From positions 37,469,108 to 37,533,107 of the forward strand of contig CM046305.1 of NCBI GenBank assembly GCA_025267735.1: a stretch of 64,000 nucleotides of DNA, in the 5' to 3' direction. Made by a program: the position numbers and the translations under genes. Of the stretch, positions 46,501-57,780 are shown in pieces (positions within the stretch are counted from its first letter, which is position 1; each line of letters opens with the position of its first letter). The notes under the pieces are model-generated. The model ran no database searches. It was not told where the DNA came from and saw only the letters and a program-made list of their open reading frames with translations. This stretch comes from Mactra quadrangularis (taxonomy: Eukaryota > Mollusca > Bivalvia > Venerida > Mactridae).

Positions 46501-49500
46501 AATATAAACAAAATCTGTGAACTAGTACCTTTAACTCTTGTTATGTTATCAATCACTAACCTCTATTTTTTACTAGGAATTATGTATTTCAACCTCAATC
46601 AAGGGAGGTAAAAGAAGAATGTAGTCACATGACTAATGGTATAGATATCTATGTTACTTCACAAAGAGTTATCTTTCTTGATTGTCAGGTGAGTGTAGTG
46701 TAATATAGTCTATGCACTTTGACCTGAGATACTATGGATACATTCTAATATTATTATAGCTTGTTCACAATGACTAGAGACTATACAATACATATCTTGA
46801 TATGTTTTTAGCAAGGTACATTGTGTGTTGTCACATTTGGTTATGTAACTAGATTTAAAAGAAATTTCAGTAAAACGTTGATGGCTTGTTGTTGTTTCCT
46901 TTACTTTAGTTAGTACTCCATCAAGTATATTGAATTGGTATCCAAAATTCTCCAATTGTTTTTTATTTAAATGATGCCAAAGGCGATCATTACTCGGCTA
47001 TGTTTGTTATGTTTGTCTCCCATTCTGTTTGTTAAAGTAGCCTCCCTTCTCACTGTTGGAGTTGGGAAAAAATGTTGTATAGAAGCTGTACTAACAGACA
47101 GTCTAGTGTCTAACTATGGCTCTAGTACCATGATAGATCCACGGTATAATGTTGCACTCTTACGTTGTGGCTGTCTGTCTTACAAGTCTTTCTGAAACTG
47201 TATTGCCTAATGAGGCCATATTTTGTATCTAGTCTCAACAAAAATTTCTCATAAGTTTCTATTTCAAACTATATCCCTGGGATCAAAACTGAACTGCCAC
47301 AGGGATCAGCAAGGTTTTATAAGAAGTGTAATGAAATCATCTCTGAATTAAGGGAATCACTTTAGAACCCTGACAGTCCTGACTTGCTCTCGGCATATAA
47401 ATGCCAATTTACTTACATCACTTAAAATGTTGTTATTGTTTTTTCAGCCGTTATTGAGTGCATCTGTACTTGATCAAATTATACATAATGAGAAGAAGAT
47501 ACCTCCAGAGTATTCTACTGCAGAAAATTATGCTGAAATACAGGTAACAGTACTTAGGGTTCATACAGATCTGAAAAATCGTGGAAAATGAGTATTTATT
47601 TTATGGAAATAACTTGGAATTTTAGTTTCAGGGGTTTTGTCATGGAAAATCATGGAATTTCAAAACATTTTCATGTAAAGATGAAAAATATCATTGAAAA
47701 CTCACATCAACACATTAAAGGAAAATTTCCTTGGATTAAACATTATAAATACTTTGACAAGCATACCTGCTTGTGTTTGAATATACCCTAAACCTGTTTG
47801 GAATGTGCTTGAATACAAACCCATGGCTTCTTTATGTGACATTTTTTACCATGGCACTGTTTCCTGTTTTTGACATTGTTGAAGTCAGACTGTCAGAAAG
47901 AAGCTAAGTTACATTAAAAAAACCAAGCTCAAAATATTTTCTTATGTATGCCTATAAACACTGTATTGATATTTTTCTAATATCATGGAAAATAAGAAAT
48001 ATGGAAAATAGTAGAATGTATCTGTCAATCTATCTTCCAATACTGTGATAACCCCTCACGTGGAAGTAGACAGATAAGCATCAAACGGCCTAAGAACGTA
48101 ATTAAGAGTGAGAAAAAATGATAGCAAGGATTAAAATTTGTTAAATATAAAAGCAGTAACAATAGACTTAGGGTAAAACATGAAGCTGCACTGAACATAT
48201 AGACAACCAGTATTAAGAAAGCAATTATTATACCCCCGCTTCGAAGAAGAGGGGGGTATACTGTTTTACCCTTGTCCGTCCGTTACAAAATTTCCATCGC
48301 AGTTTTCTCAGCAACTATAACATGCAGCAGCCTAATACTTTGCATATTGCTTCATCCCATAGTCCCATGTGGTGTAAAGCGATTTCATGCTCCTTGCTCA
48401 TCTACTTCCTGTTTGTCGCATATTTTTAGATTTTTGCGGGCGTATCACTAGTGAGCATTAGCTCACAGATTTACTTGTTGTCTTTATATAACTTTTTATC
48501 TTCTCAAATTAAACATTTTGGACTAAAAAGTGTCAAAAAATCACAAGCAGGTCTTTATAGCAGGGTTTGACACTTACAGTTTGTAGAAGAGATCCAAAAT
48601 GAATCCATTGTCAGTCATTGAGATATTCCTCCTCAAAGTTAGGAATTCCTCCAATAATAGACAAAAAATTTAGGTAAAGATTTGCAGTCACAAATTGTGA
48701 TAAACAATTCATGGGAACTAAAATTCGTGTAAGAACAGAGCAATTTATAGGGATGCTGATGGAATCTCTAGCTAAGCACCATTGGGATTCCACCCAAGGT
48801 TTGGGGGTCCTCGGAATCCTGGGACACTGTTAGTGTCGAAATCTGCTTTATAGTGGAACAGTATTGTACACTGCCCTCTAAAAGTTTCTTCACATTACAA
48901 TTTATTGAATGACTACAAATTCAAAGTTCAAGTGTGAAAAATTATTATGTTATTGTTTATTTTATTCATTATTTAAGCATAGAAACTAAATTTTAAATCA
49001 GTACATCTAATTCTTTGAGTTTCAGCAAAAGTTATTTATCAGCTTCCACTAACCATGGCCAATGTTTCTCAATGAACTAGAATCAAGTTTGAGATATTTT
49101 TTATAATTTCAAATCCAATAGAAAAATGTACTGATTTCAAAAAGCAAAATTGAAAATGATTTAACAATGAACTGCTTTTGAACTTCCATGAAGTACAATG
49201 TAAACTGTGGATGTGTGAAGGAACTTTTAGAGGTCAATGTATTTAAAGTATTAATATACTTTCAGAGTTTACAACACATGACATTCTTACTAACAGTATG
49301 TAATACAGTTATAGTTCTACAAGATTGGTTCACAGATTTATCATTATTAAAGTTTCTGCAGACATCAGAGATGTTAAAACCTACCACACCATCATCTAGT
49401 CACGACGGCAACACTTCTTCGGATGATCATCCGGACTATTATCCTCACATAGGTAAACTTGAAACTTTTTAATTTGATGAAAACCCTATTTTTGTATTAT

Positions 49501-52500
49501 ACATGTATATTAAAAAGTGTTGCTCATAAGGAATGAATTGTTGTTGATAATGATGTTTATGATGATAAAAGATATCATGTTGATGATAAAAATGATGATG
49601 TTGATGATAAAAATGATGATGTTGATGATAAAAATGGTGATGTTGATGATAAAAATGGTGATGTTGATGATAAAAACGATGATGTTGATGATAAAAACGA
49701 TGATGTTGATGATAAAAAATGATGATGTTGATGATAAAAAATGATGATGTTGATGATAAAAATGATGATGTTAATGATAAATATGATGATGTTGATGATA
49801 AAAAATGATGATGTTGATGATAAAAATGATGATGTTGATGATGATTAATTCGTCATTTCATATTTACTTTTATTGATAAATGTATTTTCATTCATGGCTA
49901 TGCCTCTTAAAAAAATATGATTTTTATGCTCACTCCGTGAAATAAAAATCAATCTTACAGCCAAGTTGTCAAATAACCTTTCTTGAAAGGAAATGGGGCT
50001 GATGTTTGGTTTCAAAAAGGGATGTTAAAACTATTTCAATAAAGTTAAGGTATTTTTCAACATTATATTTTCAGTATTTGTACAAAACAAGGCTGGTAGA
50101 GAAGAGTTTAGTGTAGATAGTTTTACTATGATGCAGAAGACATTGTCATCAATATTTAATAGCTCTAAGTTAAAAATGAAAGGTAGGTATGTCTATGTGT
50201 TTTAAATAGTGAAACGATTTCTGTACAGTGGATAATTTTTGTGGAGGTTTAATTTTTGCTATATTCCTAGGCAAGAACATTCGCATGAATTTTAAACTCC
50301 GCCAATATATCTGTATCAATGCAGATTATATTTGTATTTATAGAACATACAACAAATGTGGGAATTCTGAATCATACGAATCAGAAATGCCTTTGAAAAT
50401 GTCAAATATAGACAATAATGAAAATAGCACTTTACTCTTAAGTTTTCCTTGGATGGTGAATTTAATAGTTTTCAAGTTGATAGATTTTCTAGTATATAAA
50501 CAGCTACCAGCTGCCCGGCTAGCTCAGTAGAGCACAAGTCTTCTAATCAAGTGGTCAAAGGTATGATTCCTAGTTGGGGCATACTTGCACTTAGCTCGGT
50601 CATGAAATAATTTCTACTGACATTTTCCCTCCTACCACTGAATCTAAATCATGTAGGGCAGTTGTCTGTAACTAGCTAAAGTATGTGCCTAGTTAGTGAT
50701 TAACAGGTAAATCCAGAGTTTTAGCCTTTCCTGAAATGATGAGTTGGTTGACTGACCGCTGCGAAATGACCAATACAATATGTTGCTATCATCTTAACCC
50801 CCCCCCCAAAAAAAAACCAAATAGATAAAAAGCTACCCAAACACTATCTGTTGGATTCACTGGAGCTCTTGTCTCTGTATGAATTTTATTGGACCAATCA
50901 GCAAGATGATTTCAACCAGTCTTCGAATGTAGTCAATTGATTATGGACATAGTCCATCTTAAAAAATGATATTCTCTGTTCTTTGTAGGTGATGTTACTA
51001 TGACAACTGGTAGACAAACATTTGGTTTAAATCCTACATTTGTTAAATCTGATTTAAATCTTTTCCTTCTGCCGTGTATGGATTCTAGACAAGATAGCTC
51101 TGGTAAGTCTTTTGTTATCAATAGTGTTTGTCTGTCGTCATCGACAACAACCATGGTTTCAGTTTGTTGATTTTGTGTGTCCGAAGAGTACTGATGAGAC
51201 CAACCAAGAAAGGAAATATCCTCCACAAGTTGGACATTAGTGGTCAGTTGAGATTGATAAAGTGCTTGCATTTCTAGCTTTCTGAGTTGCACACTTTTCT
51301 TTTGCAGATGTGCTTTGGTCGAGACTCTTCTGAGTTGGTACAACTGGCATGGATTTTATCAATACTTTTGTAACTAAAGATAGTACATTGTATTTTTTTT
51401 AGCATTTTTGGTTAAAATGAGGGTCGTATGACTAATCATTTTTTTTCTGTTTTGTCTAATGGTTATACTTGTTCATCATAATGCTACAAAATGAAATTGC
51501 ATGCATGAATGAAATTATGTTCTTGTTCATTAAAAGATAAATCATCAAAAACAACTTTTTTACAAAAATTTTTTTTTTTTTATCTCAGCATCTTTGTAAA
51601 CTTATTTAAGCTAGTGACCATAGAAGGATGTGAGGACAGGTGATAGACAAAGATTAGGTGGAATTTGAAATCAGCTGAAAATGAATTTAATTGATTTGTG
51701 GTCAATAAAGAAGAAAATGATTTCTTTTTTCAGATACTGTTTTAACTTCATTACCAGAGTACAGGGGCTATCCTAGTTTTCAAACATTAATAAATTCATT
51801 ACGAGGACAAATACTTTCCATGCCTAGAGAACCTATTACCCATACTACACTTACTGAGAAAAACTGGTAAGTATAACAAGTGTTTTTATGCCATTTTTAT
51901 GTATTTTGTGGCCATATTCCCCATCCCTTATAGTACATATTTTCCCCATCTCTAAAGCTTGAAAATGTTTCATTAATTGTTGTACTATTTATTTATACTT
52001 ATCAAATTTTGTAGTATTATAACGGAGAAATCTCTCTGGCATATTTTTCTCTAAAAGTTGAATTTTTCATGCACGAAAATCTGTTGTTGAACATTTCAAT
52101 GGCTGCAAGTTAGTATGAAAAAAAGCCTAATAACAGACAATTAATAAATTCTAATCAATTTCAAGCAAACAAAGTACTGATTGAAGTTTTTAGTAATGAT
52201 GACAGCCCTTATTAGGTAAATCTACTGCAGGGGCCCTAGAGTTATGGTTCTTTAATTGTTAGATCAAGTCAGTGTTTATTTTCACTTATAGGGGAAAGGT
52301 GGTGGGGCCCTTTTTGTGGGGAAAATCGTGACAAAAATGAAATTAGGGGGAAAAAATTTCAATACTTGAGATAACATGGATCCTCTAGCAGTGTAACATT
52401 TCTGTCTACTTTTATGAAATATCAACTATTGAACATAAATATTCATCTATGATTTCCCTGTAATGGTTGAGGAATTGGCAAAAATGCTATAAAAAGTACA

Positions 52501-53646
52501 TAAGTTTCAGGACACTCTGACAGGGGAATTTTTCACCTCGGAAGGGGAAAAATATATACTTTTTTGAGAGGGGAATGGGGCCCAATTTCGGCCCCAAAAT
52601 TGCCTGAAAAAAAACACTGCAAGTACATGAATTGTGCGACATTTGTATATTAAATCACTGAAACCATTCACCTTACAAGTTTTCTTGGTCTGTATAATAT
52701 AACACTGTAGTTTATTGTGTCAAACTTGTGGATATTTTGCATGTGTGCTCCATTGATCTTAAGGTATACTATCCCGATGTCACTCACAATTTAAAGCTGA
52801 TTTTGGATAGTATTGCATATGCTTACAAAATAGGATATTTTGCATTCATTATTGACCAGTTTCATAAGGAAATGGCTAGATAGCGCTTTGTCCTCTGGTA
52901 CCTTTCTTGCACCAAAAGTAATAACTATGTGATACCAAATCGAGGGTACCACGGGACGAAGCGCTAGCTAGCGATTTCCTTGTAGTGCGTGCCCTATATT
53001 TTTTGTACATGCAAAATTATTTGATAATGAGTATCACTTGGAGTATGTAATTGCCTCCATTTCATATGGAAACATAGCAATTTTAAATATGTCCATAAAA
53101 AGTCTGGGTTGACAAAGTTAAAAAATCTGAAATAGTTAAAAAATTAGATACATTGATGTACAAGTATAATTACTTCTTAAAATTTTAGCTGCCATAAAAC
53201 AGTTTTAGTTAGTGATTGTGTTCCGTAATGTCACGGTATTTCTTTTATACAATTATTAGCCAGAATTTCAACGAAAAAATTCTTTATCATTGTATGAAGT
53301 TTCTTAAAGAAACCAGTACCCCTTTCAGAGACTAGATTTGAAATCCAATTGCATTAAAGTTTTTTTCCCATATATTTCTGCCATTTATTGTCAGATCTTT
53401 ATGAAACTTCATACAATGATAACATACCATGTGATGAACAGAATAAGAACAACTCTACCTGCCTTCATTATGAATTATTTCCCTTTGTAATTTTTGCGTT
53501 AAAGTTTTGAAGTCCAGCTTTAATTTGGTTTCCACATTACATTTCTTGTACATTTTTATTACTTCAGGTTCCATTATGCAGCAAGAACGTGGGATGCCAT
53601 TAAAAAGTCACAATTAATAGCGGAGTACAATCGTTTACTTCCTTGA
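40528..53646 (+). CDS. SMG9: SMG9, subunit of the SMG1 nonsense-mediated decay kinase complex, 467 aa
   Basis: Twelve coding exons: 40528-40608, 41334-41417, 42322-42529, 42922-43010, 45568-45680, 46577-46688, 47448-47543, 49266-49452, 50075-50182, 50989-51102, 51734-51866 and 53568-53646 (1404 nt, all phases consistent, GT-AG). SMG9 pairs with SMG8, binds the kinase SMG1 and regulates UPF1 phosphorylation in mRNA decay. Evidence: an Arg/Gly-rich N-terminus (MSDIGDRGRGGARRRRPRGG), a Ser/Thr/Pro-rich linker, then a G-like nucleotide-binding domain with Walker A GLQGTGKST (exon 5), GIDIYVTSQRVIFLDCQ (exon 6), VLQDWFTDLSLLKFLQTSEM (exon 8), and the C-terminal YRGYPSFQTL and TEKNWFHYAARTWD blocks. 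It is somewhat shorter than vertebrate SMG9 (about 520 aa). An extra exon in the 2.5-kb intron 4 cannot be excluded. The start is the first ATG before the RG-rich segment. A constitutive housekeeping gene is expected. Confidence 0.95.
40802..41079. mobile_element. 278-bp MITE in SMG9 intron 1
   Basis: Inverted repeats of about 100 bp begin GGCAGTGGCTAGAGTTACGG. They contain palindromic GGTCTAGAGTTACGG and CAACCCTTGCAAGGGTTG-like words. The flanks TAAAAAAA and TAAAAATA suggest an 8-bp duplication with one mismatch. Confidence 0.75.
41436..41520. mobile_element. fragment of the CAGTGTTTTTTC MITE family
   Basis: CAGTGTTTTTTCAAGCAATT followed by TTGGGGG and CCCCCAAAA blocks matches one end of the element at 52270-52619. 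Only one end is present. Confidence 0.55.
41956..42240 (+). mobile_element. tRNA-derived SINE, family 2 (full length)
   Basis: A tRNA-like head (TAGCGCAGTTGGTAGCGC A box, GGTTCAAATCC B box) is followed by a body with TTGACAATAATGTCGATTTT and GGTAGGTGAGTACTGGTTAT, and a tail GATACGGCGTTAAATCCAAT with AAATA repeats. It lies in SMG9 intron 2. Other copies are at 43118-43393, 57500-57780, 61927-62216, 39787-39980 and 8515-8645. Confidence 0.85.
43118..43393 (+). mobile_element. SINE family 2 in SMG9 intron 4
   Basis: Starts GATAGCGCAGTTAGTAGCG, B box GGTTCGAATCC, tail GACACGGCGTTAACTCCAAT. The first few head bases are missing. Confidence 0.85.
43995..44130. mobile_element. hairpin repeat related to 3947-4123
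   Basis: Imperfect inverted repeat with TTGTCCCTCGGTATCAGG and GGGGAACAGTTTGAAACA words. Upstream sequence from about 43760 (GGGGAAGTAACTGC) matches the reverse complement of 4320-4480, so both loci carry one repeat family in opposite orientation. Confidence 0.6.
44456..45492 (+). mobile_element. mariner-like element in SMG9 intron 4
   Basis: The ends CGAGGCTTGTCCGGAAAGTT and a near reverse complement, with AGTTCGTAGACA continuing inward, are flanked by TA (44454-44455 and 45493-45494). It is 1037 bp with a decayed transposase start in sense orientation with SMG9. Confidence 0.85.
44853..45223 (+). pseudogene. mariner transposase N-terminal fragment
   Basis: The first 71 codons (44853-45068) contain VLVKFCMELGKMPGETMKFI and SRALVYKWYKRFHDGR, the first helix-turn-helix of mariner transposases. 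After a frame break, 45100-45223 reads RYLTVRDISVQCDISKTTVH, the second helix-turn-helix. The catalytic region is deleted, so it is non-functional. Confidence 0.8.
45681..46180. other. SMG9 intron 5, first part
   Basis: No repeat or exon recognised. Confidence 0.4.
46181..46534. mobile_element. TTAA-flanked MITE, copy 2
   Basis: TTAA at both ends encloses AGGTACTCATTCACAGATTT and its inverted counterpart (AAATCTGTGAACTAGTACCT). Same family as 13048-13276 but about 120 bp longer. It lies in SMG9 intron 5. Confidence 0.8.
47544..49265. other. SMG9 intron 7
   Basis: Contains the interspersed repeat at 48226-48483. The remaining sequence shows short open frames with no family signature. Confidence 0.45.
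48226..48483 (+). repeat. interspersed repeat, second copy of 23247-23520
   Basis: Starts TATACCCCCGCTTCGAAGAA and ends AGCTCACAGATTTACTTGTT. It differs from the first copy by few substitutions and a short internal deletion. Confidence 0.8.
49545..49850 (+). repeat. 21-bp minisatellite in SMG9 intron 8
   Basis: About 14 units of GATGATGTTGATGATAAAAA plus T, with one-base length variants that break the reading frame. It contributes an open frame of Met/Ile/Lys/Asp repeats that is not a gene. Confidence 0.9.
50512..50815 (+). mobile_element. SINE family 1, diverged copy in SMG9 intron 9
   Basis: The head GCCCGGCTAGCTCAGTAGAG has a small deletion. The body has GATTAACAGGTAAATCCAG. The tail is degenerate and ends in C-rich and A-rich runs. 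Confidence 0.7.
52270..52619. mobile_element. 350-bp MITE with 5-bp TSD CAAGT
   Basis: CAGTGTTTATTTTCA and the inverted TGAAAAAAAACACTG ends are flanked by CAAGT (52265-52269 and 52620-52624). G/C-rich GGGGCCC blocks lie just inside each end. Confidence 0.75.
52867..52981. mobile_element. 115-bp hairpin MITE
   Basis: The left arm contains AAGGAAATGGCTAGATAGCG and the right arm ends GCTAGCTAGCGATTTCCTT. A half-copy (CGCTAGCTAGTGGTTTGCCC) is at 59072-59130. Confidence 0.7.
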
Positions 53647-53933
53647 TGGATGATGGAATGTTTTATTTCTGTGAAGATTCCTGGCAATGATTCCTATGCT
53701 CACTTGACTGATTGTAGGAATTTATTTATTTTCGTAGTGCTGTAAGGAGGGAGCATAGCACAGTTTTATAAAACCTGAAAACTGGACTTAACATTTTTCA
53801 AACAGGGATGTAAATGTACTGTAAAAATTCATTGACTCAAACACCATTAAGTCAAACTACTCAGCTGAGTCGAGCACATTGTTTGGCAATGATCAATTTC
53901 CCTTCAATATCTATATAATTTAACTTCTTTTTT

Positions 53934-54267
53934 ATACCCCCGCAAACGAAGTTTTCGGGGGTATACTGGAATCACCCTGGTGGTTGGTTGGTTGGTTGGT
54001 TGGTTGGTTGGTTGGTTGGTTGGTTGGTTGGTTGGTTGGTTGGTTGGTTGGTTGGTTGGTTGGTTGGTTGGTTGGTTGGTTGGTTGGTTGGTTGGTTGGT
54101 TGGTTGGTTGGTTGGTTGGTTGGTTGGTTGGTTGGTTGGTTGGTTGGTTGGTTGGTTGGTTGGTTGGTTGGTTGGTTGGTTGGTTGGTTGGTTGGTTGGT
54201 TGGTTGGTTGGTTGGTTGGTTGGTTGGTTGGTTGGTTGGTTGGTTGGTTGGTTGGTTGGTTGGTTGG
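53934..54267 (+). repeat. GGTT microsatellite after a CCCCCGC hairpin
   Basis: TATACCCCCGCAAACGAAGT forms a small hairpin with TTCGGGGGTATA. It is followed by about 72 uninterrupted GGTT units (53978-54267). All frames are open on both strands (WLVG or PTNQ repeats), but these are not genes. It lies about 290 bp beyond the SMG9 stop codon, possibly within its 3' untranslated region. Confidence 0.95.
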
Positions 54268-54424
54268 ATATGTGGTCTGTCCCAAAAAATTGAAACATTT
54301 GTAGTATGCTTATATCTTAATGTATTTGAATAGAAGCTGTTATATACCATGATTTAATGGTGTATACAAAGCTCATGTAACTATGGAAACATATCTCACT
54401 TGTTTAAAATATTTAATTGTGTTA

Positions 54425-56130
54425 CATATTTTAAATCTAATTAGATAACTGTATAGTTTGCTTTTTTTCTCAATAGATTTTTTTCTTATCTTATTTTATA
54501 GAATTTGCACAGGCGTTTACAGTTGATGTTTATATGCATGTTATATCAATTCCAATTCAAAATGGCCGACTTGCGGCCATCTTGAATTCTTTTTAATTTA
54601 GTTTAATTACTGTATGCTTATTTCTCAACCGATTTTTTCCTAATTTAGATAGAATTTTGCACAGGCGTTCACAGTTGATGTGTACATACACTTTAACTCA
54701 ATTCCAATTCAAAATGGCGGACTGGCTGTCATTTTTTTTCAAAATTAATGCAGTCTTTTATTGACTTATTACCATACATATTTTGATAAGAAATTGCATA
54801 CAAGGTCTCACTGATACAGTTGATCAGTATGACTATTCTTCATCAATTTATATTCAATATGGCTGACTTGCAGCCATTTTGAATTTTTATTTAAATTACT
54901 GTATAGTACATGTATGTGTTTTTTTACTCAATTTTAGCCAAATTCGCTCTAAAGTCTCTGATGTAGTTGACTCGTACATGGATTTACTCTGGATACAAAA
55001 TCATAATGGCAGACTGGCATATTGATTGATAAATTGGATTTTACGGCTTATTAATGCAAAAAGGTCACATTACGCTGAAAACATTTGATGATACTATTAC
55101 TTCAAAAGATAATGAAGATTTTAAGTCCTTTATTTTTTGATAAACATTTATTTCCTTCAGGTTTGGTTTTGTTTTGGTTTTACGGCGCACCAACACAAAA
55201 AGGTCATATCGCGCCGAAAGCAATCAATGACACTATTTATTAAAACGATATTAATGATGTAAAGCTCTATATCTTATTATAAACATTTATTTCCTTCAAA
55301 AAGTTAAGTATCGCATATGATGGTACAGACTCAAAAAGTTCTTTACGTGAGTTAACTTTAAAATGTTTGTCACGGATGTCTTTAAGATCCTGACAGTCAA
55401 GGAGAACGTGTTTGACATAGAAATGCTCGTCACAGGGTTTACATTTAGGTGCTTCCTCTCTTTTGAGAAGTTATGAATGTGTTAAACTGGTATGACCAAT
55501 TCTACATCGCAAATCACTATTTGATCTCAGCGATTAGAAAATATGATGGTAAAGACTCAATAAGTTCTTTAAGTGAGTTAACTTTAAAATGTATGTCACG
55601 GATGTATTTAAGATCCTGGCAGTCAAGGAGAACGTATTTGACATTGAAATGCTCGTCACATGGTATACATTTAGGTGCTTTCTTTCTTTTGAGAAGGTAT
55701 GAATGTGTTAATATAGTATGGCCAATTCTACATCTCGTAGTAACTATTTATCTCATTGATTAGCAAATATTATTGACGAAGATGAATCAAGGGTTTATGG
55801 CTTTATGTCATGTACCTTATTAAATATAGCATTATTCCACATTATTTGCCATTTTGAATTGCTGAAGTCTATTATGTACTGCTATTTTTATCCAATTCTT
55901 ATTTTTGAACTTTTTTTTGATGTATTGATATTTTATCAAATACATAATGGCTGATTGGCAGCCATTCTGAGTTTTTCTTTTTAAAAAGCAAATGATTTGA
56001 TAATTTTTGTACAGACTTTGAGAAAGTAAGCAATTGTTTAAGTTGATGTGCTTGGCATTTTCTTAAGTGGAATTCAAAATGGCTGACTGGCAGCCATGTT
56101 GAATTTTCTAATATCTTGTACAGCAAACAT
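54425..56130. repeat. degenerate tandem array with AAAATGGC hairpins
   Basis: Units of about 140-160 bp contain a TTGCACAGGCGTT word, CAGTTGATGT and a small inverted repeat of the type TTCAAAATGGCCGACTTG followed by GGCCATCTTGAATT. Copies are near 54560, 54710, 54860, 55005, 55950 and 56080. It is interrupted by the LINE-derived segment 55020-55765. Confidence 0.7.
55020..55765 (-). mobile_element. LINE 3' end, locally duplicated
   Basis: On the minus strand, 55541-55765 reads CDEHFNVKYVLLDCQDLKYI and further residues typical of the region after reverse transcriptase/RNase H in mollusc LINEs. The same about 222 bp is repeated at 55319-55540. Further on, the LINE 3' tail (minus strand GACCTTTTTGTGTTGGTGCG then CCGTAAAACC) is also present twice, near 55180 and, more decayed, 55040. 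Confidence 0.65.
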
Positions 56131-56849
56131 CTTTTTTTTTCTCACCTTATTTTGATAAAATTGTGCTGACAAATTCTTGTTGATGAAATTTTTATATGTA
56201 TTATTTTTTATGTATTTCAATGGACCAACTAATTTTTCTGTAATGTTGAGAAGAAAACATCTTATTTCCTTATAGCTACATGAGATTTTAGATATTATTT
56301 TAACTTTACTACTGTGAAAATAATGATCGGTAATTTAAGCTTTCTTATGGGGTATTTGTGAAATTCTTGATACAAGATATTGTAAATACTAATTGTTTGA
56401 TTTATATTGTGTACATTGCTGACTACCATTTTTACAATTGCCTTATTTTTTACTTATTTATCAAAAAATTACAAACACATTCTACATTTTGCTCATCTGG
56501 TTACAACATACTCATGATGAGTTTAAATGTGATCACTCTTTGTCTGTTGTTCCACTTTACATTTATAATGACCAAATGGTGTTCATTTTCATGTAAAAAA
56601 ATCATTTGAAATATGACAACTCTGTTCGTTTTGCCTTTTCATAAATCTATAGTGAATTACACTGTAATTGCTGTTTATTTCCAATTTGATATTTGCATCC
56701 TATTCTTTTATGGTTTTTATGCTTCTTACAACATTTACCCTTTTGGACTTCCACAATGTTGACTTGCTTTTATCTTGAAATGTTGCTGTTGCGGGGGTAT
56801 TTTCGCCAATGGTGGCAGTTCTAGTTTTAACAGGACTGAGTCTAACTCA
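56131..56849. other. intergenic stretch, no gene seen
   Basis: AT-rich sequence. An 83-codon open frame at 56358 has hydrophobic, low-complexity composition and no family signature. Confidence 0.4.
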
Positions 56850-57067
56850 GCCCTGCTAGCACAGTTGGTTGCATGCAAGAGGGGTCGTGGGTTCGGTTCC
56901 TGGGAGGGGCATACTTTTGTAAAGATTGGTCATGAAATTATTTCTACAGCCATTCTCCCTCCTACCAATGATTTTTGATTATGTAGGGCAGTTGTCAGTC
57001 ACTGACAAAAGTATGGGCTTATTAGATGGTTAACAGCTAAATCCAGAGATTTAGCCTTTCCAGGAGG
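56850..57067 (+). mobile_element. SINE family 1, 3'-truncated
   Basis: Head with GGTCGTGGGTTCGGTTCC, and a body down to TTTAGCCTTTCCAGGAGG. The tail is missing. Confidence 0.75.
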
Positions 57068-57499
57068 AAATATCATTGTCTCAACTATAGATTTTTTTAC
57101 GCATCGGTTGTAAAATCTTGCAGTAGTCATTGTTTGTGATGCTTGAAAATAACAAGATTTGACAATCGCTTATAGTAGATTTATTAATTGATGTCTATTT
57201 GTCCAAAGCATTGTGTCGTGTGAAAATAATATTGCATAACAAATGCTAAGCATTGTTACTGTTAGTTGATTGTACTTTGTGGGTTTTGTGGAAAACCGTC
57301 GTAACTCAAGTGAATTACAACTGTTTTGTGCTAAATGTTAAGATGTTGGTACATTTTCTTGTACAATTTTATAGTTTTGTTATGACTTTAATATATTTTT
57401 AAAGTAATAATAAAATAACTTTAAACAATTTTTGAGTTAGTCTTCTTTATTTCATTATAGGTACATGTATATATATATATATATATTGCTAGTAATTAA
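57068..57499. other. intergenic stretch
   Basis: No gene. AATAAA-like words near 57405 and a short TA microsatellite at about 57468-57486. A distal polyadenylation site for SMG9 here cannot be excluded. Confidence 0.35.
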
Positions 57500-57780
57500 C
57501 AGCAACCAGGTTGGTTGTGCGCCTGGATTTCAAATCTGGTGTCCCGATAGGGGTATGGGTTCAAATCCCACCCTGGGAGGTCATACTCTTCCATGAAAAT
57601 TTGACAATAATGTCAATTTTCCTCTATTAATAAGGTATATGGAGAAGTTTCCAGCTTCGTGGAAAGGTAGGTCAGAGTACTGGTGAAAGACAAGGGTGCA
57701 GGAAAGCTAGATTAGGTGTGCTGGATGCTGGAAAATAACCTATAAAATTGACACAGTGTTGAGCCAGTATAAATAAATGA
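57500..57780 (+). mobile_element. SINE family 2, diverged
   Basis: B box GGTTCAAATCC, body TTGACAATAATGTCAATTTT and a weakened tail (GACACAGTGTTGAGCC) with AAATAAAT end. Confidence 0.75.

Larger units (their letters stand above)
51867..53567. other. SMG9 intron 11
   Basis: Holds two MITEs (52270-52619 and 52867-52981) and an inverted pair built on TCATTGTATGAAGTTTC at about 53287 and 53403. No exon missed by eye. Confidence 0.5.

Noticed and set aside
50933..51343. 136-codon open frame on the minus strand
   Set aside because: It runs antisense over SMG9 exon 10 and its flanks, and the sense strand exon explains the openness.
53904..54350. Six open frames rich in PTNQ or WLVG
   Set aside because: They are the GGTT microsatellite read in each frame on both strands.
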